This document shows positions 52,230 through 62,546 of a stretch of DNA of 64,000 nt, piece after piece. Position numbers and translations under genes: made by a program. Numbering within the stretch: position 1 is the first letter of the stretch; each line of letters starts with the position of its first letter. This stretch comes from Carboxydocella sporoproducens DSM 16521 (lineage in GTDB: Bacteria > Bacillota > GCA-003054495 > Carboxydocellales > Carboxydocellaceae), in contig NZ_FUXM01000001.1 of NCBI RefSeq assembly GCF_900167165.1, forward strand, positions 116,083 through 180,082, written 5' to 3'. Under the pieces are notes generated by a model that had not been told where the DNA came from, made no database searches, and saw only the letters and a list, made by a program, of their open reading frames with translations.

Positions 52230-53595
52230 TGCCGCCACCCCCGATTTCCTCATAGTGAATGGGAAACAGTTCCTGCCAGCTTACATCCTGCACCAAATGG
52301 TAGAGGGAGAACTGGTAAACCGGACCCGCCTTGAAATCGGAAGGGCTATACGGAAAAGCCAGATTGCCGGCAGTGGAAATCCGCCCTTCATAACCGTAAT
52401 GCAACAGGGTGGAACGGGCAAAACCGCAAATGGTATTGGCCAGCTCCTGGGTTGGCGCTACAGCTTCGATAACTATTCCGATTTCATGGGAGGTGATGGT
52501 AGGTGTGGGCTCCAGTGGTCCCATTACCCCATTGCGGCCATAGATATTAAAGTGCAGGAAATACTCACTGCCGGGTATATCGCGGAAATTATCCTTTACC
52601 CGCTGCCGCACTCCAGCCAGGATTTCATCCAGCCGCGCAATGAAAATGGGATCCCGGGCCCCGGCAATACTAACGGTGCGGTAGCCCATTTGCCTTGCCC
52701 CTTCCAGCTTGAAGGCCAAAGGAGTCGGGTTATGTTTGCTCCCTGTAACCCGTACCCGCCGTTCACCGACCTGGGTGAAGCGGGTAGCTGTCAAATCCAG
52801 TATTCCTCCTGGCCCTGGCAAGCGATAGGGATCGGTTTTTTCGTACAGGGTATGAGCCGCAACAGAAGTGACGCTGCAGCGCCGTTCCGGGCTCAAGGGT
52901 TCTACCTCAAAGTGTTCTTCCCGCAACCAGCCGAACATGCAGTCACTGCCACTGCCCGGCACAGCTGCGATGGCTGCACACTCCAGAATTTTACCCAGAT
53001 GGATGGCCAGGCCGGGATCAAACCCCTCCTTGATGGCCAGAGCAGCAAACACCGCCGGGTCATAGGCCCGTCCAGCAATGATCACCTGGGCCCCTGCTGC
53101 CAGGGCTGCAATGAAAGGCTCTGTTCCCATCTGTGCCACTATATGGCTGCTGGCTGCCACCGCTTCTGCAGTTAAGGGAGGAGCCGGATGCAAAGGAGTT
53201 ATTTTCCCTGCTGCCAGCCAGGTCTGAACCTGTTCCCGGCTCTGTTCAGCACCGATTACTGCCAGCCGAAAACGCAAACCTTCTTCGCGGGCAATTTCCC
53301 GGACGATATCCACTGTCCACTCCAGATGGGGAGTGGCTCCGGAACCGCCCGCAGTGCCCACCACCACTGGAACCCCGGCTGCCAGCCCGGCTGTCAGCAT
53401 CAGCTTCAGGTCACGCTTAACCGCCCGCCGGTCAGTAAAGGATACCCCTGCCCCAAGATAATAGGGTCCCGGATCAGTGGAACCGGCATCCACAGCGATC
53501 AAGTGGGGCCGATACTCCAACCCGCGGCGAAAACTTTCCTCCGGAAAGCCATAGCCTAAAATAGCAGTAGGAGACAAGATGCGCATCTCCTTCAT
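52222..53595 (-). CDS. AtuA-family protein (DUF1446)
   Basis: About 457 aa. RILSPTAILGYGFPEESF, AVDAGSTDPGPYYLGAG, GTAGGSGATPHLEWTVDIV and GRAYDPAVFAALAIKEG are conserved AtuA stretches. The family is named for acyclic terpene use in Pseudomonas, but many copies lie in other acid-degradation operons. Here it follows the methylaspartate genes; with DUF4387 it is a candidate for a hydration/dehydration step, which is inference. ATG at 53595; a longer frame to 53661 has no better start. Confidence 0.85.
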   Translation of the reverse strand: MKEMRILSPTAILGYGFPEESFRRGLEYRPHLIAVDAGSTDPGPYYLGAGVSFTDRRAVKRDLKLMLTAGLAAGVPVVVGTAGGSGATPHLEWTVDIVREIAREEGLRFRLAVIGAEQSREQVQTWLAAGKITPLHPAPPLTAEAVAASSHIVAQMGTEPFIAALAAGAQVIIAGRAYDPAVFAALAIKEGFDPGLAIHLGKILECAAIAAVPGSGSDCMFGWLREEHFEVEPLSPERRCSVTSVAAHTLYEKTDPYRLPGPGGILDLTATRFTQVGERRVRVTGSKHNPTPLAFKLEGARQMGYRTVSIAGARDPIFIARLDEILAGVRQRVKDNFRDIPGSEYFLHFNIYGRNGVMGPLEPTPTITSHEIGIVIEAVAPTQELANTICGFARSTLLHYGYEGRISTAGNLAFPYSPSDFKAGPVYQFSLYHLVQDVSWQELFPIHYEEIGGGGNG

Positions 53596-53605
53596 CTTCC
53601 TTACC

Positions 53606-54361
53606 TTACCTCCCCTCCACCGTCCAGCTCCGCCCTTCCCGGGCCAGATCCAGACGGCCACTAAAGACTTCTCTGGCCTCTTTCAGTGACAGGGCAGCAT
53701 TGAATTCCGGCCAGAGATGGGTAAGCAGCAGGAAGCCTGCCCCAGCCTGCCGGGCCAGCTGTCCGGCCTGGCGGGAGCTAAGATGGCCCAGTTCCTGACC
53801 TTTGCTTTCATGCTCTACCTGCAGACTGGCTTCAGCCAGCAACAGTCCGCATTCCCGGCTGAATTCAGCCAATTCCTCGCTGTATGCGGCATCCCCGGTA
53901 TAGACCAGGCTTTTGCCTTCAGCTTCCAGCCGCACGGCATAAGCAGGTAAACTGTGGCTGACCGGGAAAAATTTCAGTTCCAGCTGGCCGGCCCTGGCCT
54001 GCCCTCCGGCAGCCGGAATTGCTATCAGCTGCAAGGCTTCCTGGTAGGCAACAAACTGCTCAAACAACTGCGCCGGTTCGACGGGTGCATACACTGGTAG
54101 CGGTCCTGGCCGCCTCCCTTCCCGAATGGCACCTGCGATAGCATGCCTTATACAATGCAAATCAGCCCAGTGGTCAGGATGCCAGTGGGTAATGATTACT
54201 GCCGTCAGCTGCCAGAAGTCCATATGTTCCCGCAAACGGCCGAAAACGCCATTGCCACAATCCAGCAGAATCGCTGTGTCCCCGGAGCGAACCAGATAGC
54301 CGGAACAGGCACCACCAGCCCGGGGATAGGGGCCCCAGCAGCCCAGCACTGTCAACTTCAT
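53606..54361 (-). CDS. Metallo-beta-lactamase-fold hydrolase (RNase Z-like)
   Basis: 251 aa. LTVLGCWGPYPRAGGACSGYLV at the start, THWHPDHWAD with the HxHxDH metal site, YTGDAAYSEEL and LLTHLWPEF with further ligands. The fold is that of ElaC-like proteins but without the tRNA-binding exosite. In this operon a thioesterase or lactonase is possible. Its ATG overlaps the stop of the activase gene. Confidence 0.85.
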   Translation of the reverse strand: MKLTVLGCWGPYPRAGGACSGYLVRSGDTAILLDCGNGVFGRLREHMDFWQLTAVIITHWHPDHWADLHCIRHAIAGAIREGRRPGPLPVYAPVEPAQLFEQFVAYQEALQLIAIPAAGGQARAGQLELKFFPVSHSLPAYAVRLEAEGKSLVYTGDAAYSEELAEFSRECGLLLAEASLQVEHESKGQELGHLSSRQAGQLARQAGAGFLLLTHLWPEFNAALSLKEAREVFSGRLDLAREGRSWTVEGR

Positions 54362-55176
54362 CAGTTAACCTCCTTCTCTGTCTGTAATTGGGCTTCCACC
54401 CAGCAACCAATAGCGCCATTCATCTGCGGTTCCGGCGGAATAACCACCTCTACCCCCAGCTCCCGCTCCAGAATAGTAACGAGGGCCCGGTTAAAGGCCA
54501 CCCCGCCGGTGAAAACCAGTGGACCTTTCCCTAACAAAGGTTTTAGCATAGGCTGGACCCGCCGGAAAATGGTATAGTTCACTCCTGCCGCCAGTTCGGC
54601 AACGGAATAGCCCTCAACAATCCGGCCAATCAATTCCGATTCCCCGAAAACAGCACAGGTAGAACTCAACTCCACCGGGTTATCGGCATACTGACTCAGT
54701 TCCTCCAGACTAATGCCCAGAACCGCTGCCATGTTTTCCAGATAGCGGCCGGAGCTGGCCGCACACTTGTCATTGGTGACAAAATCCCGCATTTTCCCCC
54801 GGCTGACAGCGATGACTTTACTATCCTGGCCTCCTAAATCCAGCAGGGTAAAATCCTGCAACCCGGTCTGAGCCATTGCTCCCAGCATGTGGGCTTTCAG
54901 CTCCGGAATCGTTTTACCACCAGCTATTTTTACGGTATTGCGCCCATAGCCGGTGGAAACAATGGCTTCAAACTGCGGCAGACCCAGAGCAGCGAAATCC
55001 ACCGCCAGGTCTTCTGCCACTTTACGGCCGTACTGGCGATAAAAGAGGATAGTATCGTAGCGGTGAAAACTCAACTCCGGCAGAGGCTCCCCCGGTTGCC
55101 AGCCTGCCTGCCGCGGGCCCAGCACCAGTTTAGCCTGCCGGCTGCCTAAATCCAGTCCCAGTAACATCGATTTCAC
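54361..55176 (-). CDS. 2-hydroxyacyl-CoA dehydratase activase (BadF/HgdC family ATPase)
   Basis: 271 aa. ASKHA ATPase: LGLDLGSRQAKLVL, LDLGGQDSKVI and VFTGGVAFNRAL. The [4Fe-4S] cluster cysteines of the dimer are in NDKCAASSGRYLE and ELSSTCAVFGESE. HgdC-type activases push one low-potential electron into HgdB-type proteins with ATP. It overlaps the HgdB-like gene by ATGA, so the two make a working pair. Confidence 0.93.
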   Translation of the reverse strand: MKSMLLGLDLGSRQAKLVLGPRQAGWQPGEPLPELSFHRYDTILFYRQYGRKVAEDLAVDFAALGLPQFEAIVSTGYGRNTVKIAGGKTIPELKAHMLGAMAQTGLQDFTLLDLGGQDSKVIAVSRGKMRDFVTNDKCAASSGRYLENMAAVLGISLEELSQYADNPVELSSTCAVFGESELIGRIVEGYSVAELAAGVNYTIFRRVQPMLKPLLGKGPLVFTGGVAFNRALVTILERELGVEVVIPPEPQMNGAIGCWVEAQLQTEKEVN

Positions 55177-56153
55177 CTCAACATCTCGATAAAGGACTCC
55201 AGCCGCATTTTACTGCGCGCATCCAGCCGCCCCGGTTTGTCTCCTTCCAGAGTCAAAACAGGGATATCCAGCTTCTCCCGGATGATTATATCCTCAATCT
55301 GACGGAAGCAAAAACTCTGAGTGTAATGGATAATCCCATCCAGATTGCGCCGTTCCACTTCCCGACTGATATCCTCCAGCCTTGCAAAAATATCATAGGG
55401 ATAGGTATAGAGCAGGTACTGCTCCACGATATCCTCAGTGGCAAAAGGCATGGCAAACTGCCTTTGCACCTCATTATAGACCACCCGGGCTCCCAGCTCC
55501 TCTACAAATTGATAGATATCGGAGAAAATGGGGGGTACACCGATATAGCCCAGGCGCACATCCTCTTCAATCACCTTGTGGTGCTGGACTTCCGCCAGGA
55601 ATGCTTCCACTTGCTGTTCAAAAGTATCGGGATCCCCATTAAAGTCACTGCAGGACACCTGGAAAAGATGGTTTTCAAACCCGCTCACCTGCTGGCCTTC
55701 CCAGGTCAGACGGTCAATTTCTGCCACCTTGCGGCGAATGCGGTCCAGCCGCTGTTTGGTAGCATTGACCTGGTCCCAGGTTACTCCCCCCAGGGCCTCC
55801 ATCAGTTTTTCCATTTGCAGTTTGAGCATGTCCCGATCCCGATCGTAGGGAAAGGCGAAAGGTATGGTTTTAATCCCCTGGACCTGCAGGGTCTCCATCA
55901 GAGCGTGGGTATTGGAACAATCCCCCTGGGTCACAGCAATCACCCGGTCAATTTCCCGGTTGGCCAGAACGGTGCTGTAGATGCCCTTGATCCAGCCACA
56001 CAAATTGCGGGGATAACCGGCTACTTCTGCCTCTTCCACCAGTTGCATGGGATCAGGGCTGGTAATGAAGATATTGTTGAGATCCACTGGTATCTCTCCT
56101 GCTGCGTAAATTATTTCCACCGGCACCGTGGTGGTTATGCCCACCTTGCCCAC
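55173..56153 (-). CDS. HgdB-like 2-hydroxyacyl-CoA dehydratase family protein (single subunit)
   Basis: 326 aa of the HgdB/BcrB family. Four Cys are present: C52 (YPRNLCGW), C79 (TQGDCSN), one in VSCSDFNG and one in TQSFCFRQ; three match the cluster ligands of the family. There is no second dehydratase subunit, so it may be a homodimer. Four Cys are too few for the six-Cys double-cubane proteins. Its substrate in a methylaspartate operon is unknown. GTG start after AAAGGAGG. Confidence 0.85.
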   Translation of the reverse strand: MGKVGITTTVPVEIIYAAGEIPVDLNNIFITSPDPMQLVEEAEVAGYPRNLCGWIKGIYSTVLANREIDRVIAVTQGDCSNTHALMETLQVQGIKTIPFAFPYDRDRDMLKLQMEKLMEALGGVTWDQVNATKQRLDRIRRKVAEIDRLTWEGQQVSGFENHLFQVSCSDFNGDPDTFEQQVEAFLAEVQHHKVIEEDVRLGYIGVPPIFSDIYQFVEELGARVVYNEVQRQFAMPFATEDIVEQYLLYTYPYDIFARLEDISREVERRNLDGIIHYTQSFCFRQIEDIIIREKLDIPVLTLEGDKPGRLDARSKMRLESFIEMLR

Positions 56154-56184
56154 AGGCGTTCCTCCTTTACACGAAATTCTTGAC

Positions 56185-57432
56185 CTAAATTTTCCCTTTC
56201 ATTTTCAATATAGCCAGGGTTCTGGCCATTTCATTATACACCACCATCAGGCCTTCATCCACTCCCATTCCGGGTTTGGCCAGCATCTGATCGGGATTGG
56301 TAGCCAGGGCGATGTGCACACAGACCTGAGCCGAACGGTCAGTTTCATTACAGGTACCGCCCAGATAGGCTCCCATACCTCTGGCTTTGGCATAAAGGAC
56401 CGCTTCGATGGTATTATTGATGCCTCCCAGGTCCGGTGTTTTGATTTGCACCATATGGGCTGACTGGTGATCGGTGAATTCTATAATATCCTCCAGGGTG
56501 TTACACCATTCATCGGCCACAATTTCCACCGTACAGCCTGTGTCAGTCAGTTCCTGTTTCAGGTCCTTCAGGGCCCGCATCTGGTCCGGTTTATTGCCCA
56601 TATCCATCGGCCCTTCAATGCGCAGCTGCAAGGGCCGTGCTGCCGCCTCCAGTTCCTTGAGGTAAGCTGCCATCCGTTTGGTATCATGGCCAAAAGCCAG
56701 GCCAATGGTGCCATAAACATCAATATGTAAAACAGGACGGTAACCGGGTTGGCCTAATTCCTCTACCCGTTTCCGCAGCCACTCTACATATTCCAGTAAC
56801 AGCTCTCCATTTTTGCCCAGTTTGGTCTCCACGTTATTGATCAGTCCATGCGGGAGCACATCAGCCCTTTTTACAATGGCCTTATCGGCATTGTTATGCC
56901 TTTCATCCCCCGTCTGACAAAAGATCGGTACAGGAGCGTTAACCAGTTGAGTCCCATATTCCCGGGCGATGGTTTCCGCCATGGTCTCCCTGTGGGCTCT
57001 GGCTACGGCATCCAGCAGGGCCTGGGTAATACCATAGCGCAGAGCAGTATGCAGTCTCTCCCCATTGGGACGGATAAAATGGTCAAATTCCTGGGCCAGG
57101 GGCCGAAAAGCGGTCAGTTCCCGACCCAGCAACCGGGGCTTTACCTCTTCCTCCAGCAGAGGAATAAAATCTCTGGCCAGAAAAAGGGGATCCCGGCCCC
57201 CTGCTCCCGAATACTGTACCGCAGCGCAATCGCCAAAAGCAATCTGTCCATCTTCCAGCATTAACATGATGGAAATGGATTCACCCCGCTGCCGGACAGC
57301 GGAAAAACCCGGGGTCAGAGGTTGACCCCGGTAAGTACCGCCATCAGGCTGAGCTCCGGCTTTAATGGCTTTCTGGTCATCAAAGAAGAATCCGGTTAAT
57401 CCTGCCGAAAAAACAACATCTATTATCTTCAT
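56185..57432 (-). CDS. mal: Methylaspartate ammonia-lyase
   Basis: 415 aa enolase-superfamily enzyme that takes ammonia from (2S,3S)-3-methylaspartate to give mesaconate. Signature parts: SAGLTGFFFDDQKAI, GFSAVRQRGESISIML, IFCQTGDERHNNADKAI, HIDVYGTIGLAF, IEGPMDMG and VEIVADEWCNT with the Mg2+ ligands, and QIKTPDLGG with the catalytic Lys. ATG at 57432, 8 nt after GGAGG. Directly after glmE. Confidence 0.96.
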   Translation of the reverse strand: MKIIDVVFSAGLTGFFFDDQKAIKAGAQPDGGTYRGQPLTPGFSAVRQRGESISIMLMLEDGQIAFGDCAAVQYSGAGGRDPLFLARDFIPLLEEEVKPRLLGRELTAFRPLAQEFDHFIRPNGERLHTALRYGITQALLDAVARAHRETMAETIAREYGTQLVNAPVPIFCQTGDERHNNADKAIVKRADVLPHGLINNVETKLGKNGELLLEYVEWLRKRVEELGQPGYRPVLHIDVYGTIGLAFGHDTKRMAAYLKELEAAARPLQLRIEGPMDMGNKPDQMRALKDLKQELTDTGCTVEIVADEWCNTLEDIIEFTDHQSAHMVQIKTPDLGGINNTIEAVLYAKARGMGAYLGGTCNETDRSAQVCVHIALATNPDQMLAKPGMGVDEGLMVVYNEMARTLAILKMKGKI

Positions 57433-57451
57433 TATCATCGCCTCCGCTTTT

Positions 57452-58903
57452 CTATCTGGGCCGGCCTACCAGCATGCCTTTACCAATGGCATAGATATCA
57501 TCGATTACCATCTGGAAACTGGGCTGGCGATTTTCCTTACGGCCCCGTTCAGCAATTTTCTCCTGATGGAAGGCCCGGATTTCCGCATCAAAAGGCAACT
57601 GGCCGAAATCCAGGAAACGCACCGCCCCCTGATTGTCCCGGGCCGGCAAAATCTTGCCCAGATTGTGGCGACTGGGGGCAAAAGGTACATCGATTACACC
57701 GGCCTTGAAGGCCCGTACGGCCCCAACGGCCCAGTCTCCCTCTCCCAGTTCCAGGGTCTTGTCCAGGATGGCCCGGGTTTCCTTGCGAATCATCTCCATT
57801 TCCAGCTGCAGCTCACTGGTCAGGGGCAAACTCTGATCCTTGAGCATGTTCAGTACCTGTTTGGTGGCCTTGAGCCCGGCGGCATTGGCTTCCCTGGTCG
57901 GAATTCCCATCGCCTCATGGGGAGTCTTAACAATTACCTTATTAACTCTGGCCAGGGCGGCAGTAACAGCGCCCCAGGAGATGACACCAAAGGCTTTGCT
58001 TTCATCTTGCGGGAAGCCGCCCATCCACTGGTGGAACACCGTGGTGATTTGCCGACCACTGTACCCAAAGCGGTTCAGATATTCCTCTGCCAGTTCGGCC
58101 AGGGTCCTTATGGCCGCTACATCCTGATAGAGGTTACCACATTGTCCATAGCCCAGGGTCAGGTTCATAACCCCCTGTTCGGCTGCCAGTAAGGCTTCAA
58201 TAATAGCCACCGCATGGGATATACTGGGAGGCACCAGGGTACCGGTTAAAGGCCCAAAAGGCTCCCGGTTGATGCTGACCCCATTTTCTTCATAATATCC
58301 CACCAGGCGGTCAACATATTGCCAGTAACGGATAGACTTTTCCAGCGGCATATCTTTGGAATAAGGAATATTATAGCTGATACCGCCACCCTCAAAATCG
58401 GTAAAACCTCCAGCCAGCGTAATTTCCGCCAGCAAGCGGGCATCAGGAGTACCGTGCCGAACCTGTACCGGCACATTCACTGCTTCCACCACTTTACGGC
58501 AGGCATCTACCCCGTAATTGACTGCCGGAAAGCCATTGAGCATGGAGCGACCTGCTGCCCGGGACTCCTCGATTCCTGTTTCCGCCTCTTTATAGCGGTT
58601 TTGCCGGGTATAGGAATCAATGGTGGTGGGCAGGAAATCCGCCCCGCCTTCGTCCTGTAAATAACGCAACAGCTCTATGTGTTCATGCAAGAGAGCTACT
58701 CCGGCCCGGGGCTGGGCAAAGGTAATTCCTTCCCGCTTGCCCTGAGCCAGTTTTTTGGCCATCACCTTGCTGGCCGGTAACTGTTTATGATAGGCAATAG
58801 CTTCTTCCAGATCTACTCCGCGTCCGGTAGGCCAGGACTGCAATACTTCCTGCCGTTCAGCCCAAAACTGTTCTAAGTCCAGCTTTTTGTTCACAAGTTC
58901 CAC
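57452..58903 (-). CDS. glmE: Methylaspartate (glutamate) mutase catalytic subunit E
   Basis: 483 aa TIM-barrel chain that, with GlmS and adenosylcobalamin, turns L-glutamate into (2S,3S)-3-methylaspartate. Typical parts are [43 protein letters not shown] and [11 protein letters not shown]. It follows glmL by 11 bases. Together with glmS and mal it starts glutamate fermentation by the methylaspartate route. Confidence 0.97.
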   Translation of the reverse strand: MELVNKKLDLEQFWAERQEVLQSWPTGRGVDLEEAIAYHKQLPASKVMAKKLAQGKREGITFAQPRAGVALLHEHIELLRYLQDEGGADFLPTTIDSYTRQNRYKEAETGIEESRAAGRSMLNGFPAVNYGVDACRKVVEAVNVPVQVRHGTPDARLLAEITLAGGFTDFEGGGISYNIPYSKDMPLEKSIRYWQYVDRLVGYYEENGVSINREPFGPLTGTLVPPSISHAVAIIEALLAAEQGVMNLTLGYGQCGNLYQDVAAIRTLAELAEEYLNRFGYSGRQITTVFHQWMGGFPQDESKAFGVISWGAVTAALARVNKVIVKTPHEAMGIPTREANAAGLKATKQVLNMLKDQSLPLTSELQLEMEMIRKETRAILDKTLELGEGDWAVGAVRAFKAGVIDVPFAPSRHNLGKILPARDNQGAVRFLDFGQLPFDAEIRAFHQEKIAERGRKENRQPSFQMVIDDIYAIGKGMLVGRPR

Positions 58904-58914
58904 ACTTACCCCTC

Positions 58915-60303
58915 CTAGATTTCTCTAAGTCCGGCCGTCATGATAGTCATGGCCGCCTCTTCATCTATTTCAGCCAGCAGACCCATCGCTGCCAGAATAT
59001 ACTCCTGATCCAACCACAGGCGCGGTTGCATGGGTTTCAACAACATGGGCTGTTCCGGTTCAAACAGTACTCCTTCCAGAATCCGCCGGGGCCGGGGATG
59101 ATGGACCAGCACCCCGCCGGTACCGATGACATGCCCGATTTGGGTCAAATCCTTGCCATACTGGACAAAGGTCGCCCCAAAAGGAGTGTAAACTGTTTCC
59201 AGCTGCCCCACATGCCGTTCAGTGGCCAGGCGGGCACAGAGGTAGCCCAGCAGCGTATCCCACTCCCATTCCTGTTCATTTACCGGCAGATAATCAGGCT
59301 GCTGGTGTACTTTCCGTACATATTCCTGACCTTCCTGCCATTTTTCTCTAAATAGCTTTAGCAACAGGGCCCTGGGGGTTGCTTCCCAGAGGGCCTCGGC
59401 ACTATAACGCATGCCCAGGTCACCCTCAACTGTGCGCTTGGCTTTAGGCTCCGGTAAACCCTTCCAGTTAACTCCCGGCTTGCTGGGCCCCCCTTCGGCA
59501 ATGGAATGCACATCCGTAGTGGCCCCGCCAATGTCCACCAGCAGCAGCTCCCCCCAGCCCCTCTGGCCTGGAGTCCCCTCTGCCAGCAGCCGCGCTCCTT
59601 GTAATACTGCTGCCGGGGTAGGCATTACAATCCCCAGCAATGTTTCTGCCTTATCCAGCCCTTTAGCGGCAATAATCCGTTCCAGAAAGACTTCCCGGAT
59701 GGTTTCCCGGGCCGGTTCCACATTGAGCTGATTCAGTTCTGGCATAACATTTTCCGTCACCCGCACGGGAAAACCGGCCTGGCTGAGAATCTCCGCCACC
59801 TGAGCCGCTGCCACTTTATTGCCAGCAACCACCACCGGTACCCGTAAAGAGCCGGCAGCCAGAGTGTGGGCATTGGCAATGATCGTCTCCCTGTTTCCTC
59901 CATCGGTTCCTCCGGCCAGCAGGATAATATCAGGAGGTGTAGCAGCCATTTGTTCCACATCCTGCGGAGTAAGAAAACGGGAAAACACATGGGTTAGCCG
60001 CGCTCCAGCCCCCAGGGCAGCCAGGCGGGCCGCTTCCACTGTCAATTCCCGTACCAGTCCGATTGCCGCCAGCTTTAAACCCCCGGCTGCACTGGAACAG
60101 CCCAGTTTATGGGGGTAAGTCAGCGGATCTTCTCCCAGCTCTTCACCCAGCTGGCGACAGGCCCTGGTCAAACCGATATTAATATCCTCCTGAACGGTAG
60201 TAAAGGCTCTGGCCGTTCCCAGTAAACACCGTTTTTCCAGGTCTACTGCCGTTACCTTGGTGTAAGTGCTGCCGAAATCAACCAAGAGGGCCCTCGCTGT
60301 CAT
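58915..60303 (-). CDS. glmL: Glutamate mutase accessory protein GlmL (MutL)
   Basis: 462 aa ASKHA-fold ATPase: [16 protein letters not shown] near the start, [14 protein letters not shown] and [18 protein letters not shown]. GlmL is encoded between glmS and glmE in clostridia and probably reactivates the B12 mutase. It overlaps the end of glmS by 26 bases. Confidence 0.95.
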   Translation of the reverse strand: MTARALLVDFGSTYTKVTAVDLEKRCLLGTARAFTTVQEDINIGLTRACRQLGEELGEDPLTYPHKLGCSSAAGGLKLAAIGLVRELTVEAARLAALGAGARLTHVFSRFLTPQDVEQMAATPPDIILLAGGTDGGNRETIIANAHTLAAGSLRVPVVVAGNKVAAAQVAEILSQAGFPVRVTENVMPELNQLNVEPARETIREVFLERIIAAKGLDKAETLLGIVMPTPAAVLQGARLLAEGTPGQRGWGELLLVDIGGATTDVHSIAEGGPSKPGVNWKGLPEPKAKRTVEGDLGMRYSAEALWEATPRALLLKLFREKWQEGQEYVRKVHQQPDYLPVNEQEWEWDTLLGYLCARLATERHVGQLETVYTPFGATFVQYGKDLTQIGHVIGTGGVLVHHPRPRRILEGVLFEPEQPMLLKPMQPRLWLDQEYILAAMGLLAEIDEEAAMTIMTAGLREI

Positions 60304-60727
60304 TGGATTCTCCCTCCCCCAAGTCCTGCCGGAGGTCTCGAATTACCACTTCCGGCAATGTGCCCGGTGGATAAACGCGATTAAAACCCATCGTTTTGAA
60401 GCGCGCCTCCACCGAAGCGAAATCCTGTTTACCTACAACCAGGTTACCACCAGCATAAAGCAGGATATCCCCAATCCCGGCTTCAATACACTTGTCCCTT
60501 AACCCCCGGCAGTCCAGCTCACCATGCCCATACAGCGAACCCACCAGTATAGCGGCGGCATCGGTCTCAATGGCGGCATTGATAAACTCCTCCTGAGTGG
60601 CCATTACCCCTATGTTTACCACTTTAAATCCTGCAGCGGTCAGAGCGTGGTCCAGAATTTTGTTGCCAATAGCGTGAACATCAGCACCTATTACCCCCAG
60701 AACCAGGGTATTGTTTTTTCTTGCCAT
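60278..60727 (-). CDS. glmS: Methylaspartate (glutamate) mutase B12-binding subunit S
   Basis: 149 aa. Cobalamin-binding Rossmann domain with the base-off motif DVHAIG, then [20 protein letters not shown] and [10 protein letters not shown]. Slightly longer than usual (about 137 aa) by an acidic tail that overlaps glmL. Confidence 0.97.
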   Translation of the reverse strand: MARKNNTLVLGVIGADVHAIGNKILDHALTAAGFKVVNIGVMATQEEFINAAIETDAAAILVGSLYGHGELDCRGLRDKCIEAGIGDILLYAGGNLVVGKQDFASVEARFKTMGFNRVYPPGTLPEVVIRDLRQDLGEGESNDSEGPLG

Positions 60728-60743
60728 GACTGAATCCTCCCCG

Positions 60744-61541
60744 TTACCTGTCTGCCTTTTCCACCTGTTTTATAATATCTCCCAGCAGAATTTTTCCTAC
60801 ACGCTGAAATTGCAGGGGATCCCCGCTGACCACAAAGCGATATTGACCCTGCCCCCCTTCTGCTGCCAGTCCTCTGCTGGCCAGCAGCTGCTCCGCTTCC
60901 CTCACCACTGCCTGGGCCGGATCCACCAGGGTGAGGTTACTGTCTGCCAGCCGGCGAATCACCGGCTCCAGGAAAGGATAGTGGGTACAACCATAAACCA
61001 GAGTATCTATGCCCTCTGCCAGTAAGGGCAGGACATATTCGCGCACCGCCTCAACCGTTTCCTCTGTATCAAAGCGACCACTCTCCACCAGCGGAACGAA
61101 TTTGGGGCAAGCCTGCCCCAGCACCTCCGCCTCGGGCCGCAGAGCTTTGATCGCCGCCGGATAAGCCTGGCTGCGGGTGGTGGCTTCTGTAGCAATCACT
61201 CCAATTTTCCCGTTTTTACTGGCTGCTGCTGCCGCTTTGGCCCCGGGTTTGATCATGCCGATCATCGGGACAGGAAATTCCGCCGCCAGAGCCTCCAGGG
61301 TCAAAGAAGAGCTGGTATTACAGGCCACCAGCACCAGTTTTACTCCGGCAGCAGTCAGATACTCCATAATACCGCGGCCATAAGCCAGTAACTGTTCCCT
61401 GGTTTTTGACCCATAGGGGACATGGGCGGTATCTCCATAGTAAATCACATTTTCTGCTGGCAGATGTTTCAACAGCTCCCTGACAACAGTCAGGCCGCCC
61501 ACTCCAGAATCAAATACACCTATGGGGGCAAATTTATCCAC
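60744..61541 (-). CDS. murI: Glutamate racemase
   Basis: About 265 aa. [39 protein letters not shown] with the first catalytic Cys and [10 protein letters not shown] with the second. It makes D-glutamate for peptidoglycan, or brings D-glutamate into the L-glutamate pool. Placed between the GntR gene and glmS in the glutamate operon. GTG at 61541 has GAGG 8 nt upstream; the GTG at 61550 touches it. Confidence 0.95.
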   Translation of the reverse strand: MDKFAPIGVFDSGVGGLTVVRELLKHLPAENVIYYGDTAHVPYGSKTREQLLAYGRGIMEYLTAAGVKLVLVACNTSSSLTLEALAAEFPVPMIGMIKPGAKAAAAASKNGKIGVIATEATTRSQAYPAAIKALRPEAEVLGQACPKFVPLVESGRFDTEETVEAVREYVLPLLAEGIDTLVYGCTHYPFLEPVIRRLADSNLTLVDPAQAVVREAEQLLASRGLAAEGGQGQYRFVVSGDPLQFQRVGKILLGDIIKQVEKADR

Positions 61542-61552
61542 AACAATCACCT

Positions 61553-62521
61553 CTATTTATCTTTAAGCTCCAGTAAAGCCGATTTTATTACATTGATAGT
61601 TTCAGGGTCAGGTAAAAACCTCATTTCAATGACATCCAGCCGGGGAGCCAGTGTCTGAATCTCCTTTTTCCGGTTGGGAGAAACAATCACTGCATCCACG
61701 TCCTGCAGGAGAGCAGTCAATTCAGCCTCGTCATGACTTATTGATGTTAGCAGCTGCAAATGATTGAGTCCGGCCTGTTTCAGGGCCGCTCTGATTTTAG
61801 CCGCAAAAGTCTCGGAGAGGCAAACAATAGCCAGTTTACTACCCTGGGGATAGCGGGCAATGCGGACAATCGTTTCAATCTCCGGATTCAGAGCGATGCC
61901 CAGCACCGTCTTTTTCTTGTCGGCCACCAGTTGCTTGACTTCCTGCAAATGAAAAAAGGTAGAGACCACCAGGTCGACATTTTCCAGCACCTGATTGATT
62001 TTTGCCGGCTGGCGGCGAAAATCCTCAAGCAGGATGGGCAGGATGGTAATCCCCATACCCAGATGCATTTCCCGGCTAAAATAGTCCAGCTGTTCCCGGT
62101 TACATTCCACAAAAGCGATTTTCATGCGGGCCAGCATCTCTTTCTTCTCCCGGGCCCGCACATGGGCAATGGCCACAAATTCATCCAGGGAAAAGCCCAT
62201 TTCCGCCGCCTCTTCCAGAGCCACATCGATTATCCGCAATAACCGCTCCTTCCGCCCCTCCTGGCGCAGAACAGCATCAGAATCGGTAATAAACGTCCCC
62301 CGACCCTGGGTAGAAACCAGAATCCCTTCCCCCTCCAGCTCTTTATAGGCCATGCTGACGGTATTGCGGCTGATATTGAGCATTTCCGCCAGTTCCCGCT
62401 CGGTGGGAATCTTCTGACCCGCTTCCCAGTAGCCGGTCTCGATCAAACGCTTGATTCCTTCTTTGAGCTGTATGTAGATCGGTACTCCAGACTTGCGATC
62501 TATTTCAATTTTCAGGTTCAT
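61553..62521 (-). CDS. GntR family regulator of the glutamate operon
   Basis: 322 aa. Winged-helix N-terminus of the GntR type (GVPIYIQLKEGIKRLIETG, IPTERELAEMLNISRNTVSMAYKELE, GRGTFI). The effector part of about 200 residues has repeated alpha/beta units (VDLVVSTFFHLQEVK, SKLAIVCLSETFA, VDAVIVSPNRKKEI) and looks like a periplasmic-binding-type sensor. First gene of the unit that ends with DUF4387. A perfect palindrome lies 25 bases before its ATG, so it likely represses itself and the operon; the effector may be glutamate or an intermediate. Confidence 0.85.
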   Translation of the reverse strand: MNLKIEIDRKSGVPIYIQLKEGIKRLIETGYWEAGQKIPTERELAEMLNISRNTVSMAYKELEGEGILVSTQGRGTFITDSDAVLRQEGRKERLLRIIDVALEEAAEMGFSLDEFVAIAHVRAREKKEMLARMKIAFVECNREQLDYFSREMHLGMGITILPILLEDFRRQPAKINQVLENVDLVVSTFFHLQEVKQLVADKKKTVLGIALNPEIETIVRIARYPQGSKLAIVCLSETFAAKIRAALKQAGLNHLQLLTSISHDEAELTALLQDVDAVIVSPNRKKEIQTLAPRLDVIEMRFLPDPETINVIKSALLELKDK

Positions 62522-62546
62522 TCCTTCACCACCTTTCTAATGGAGC

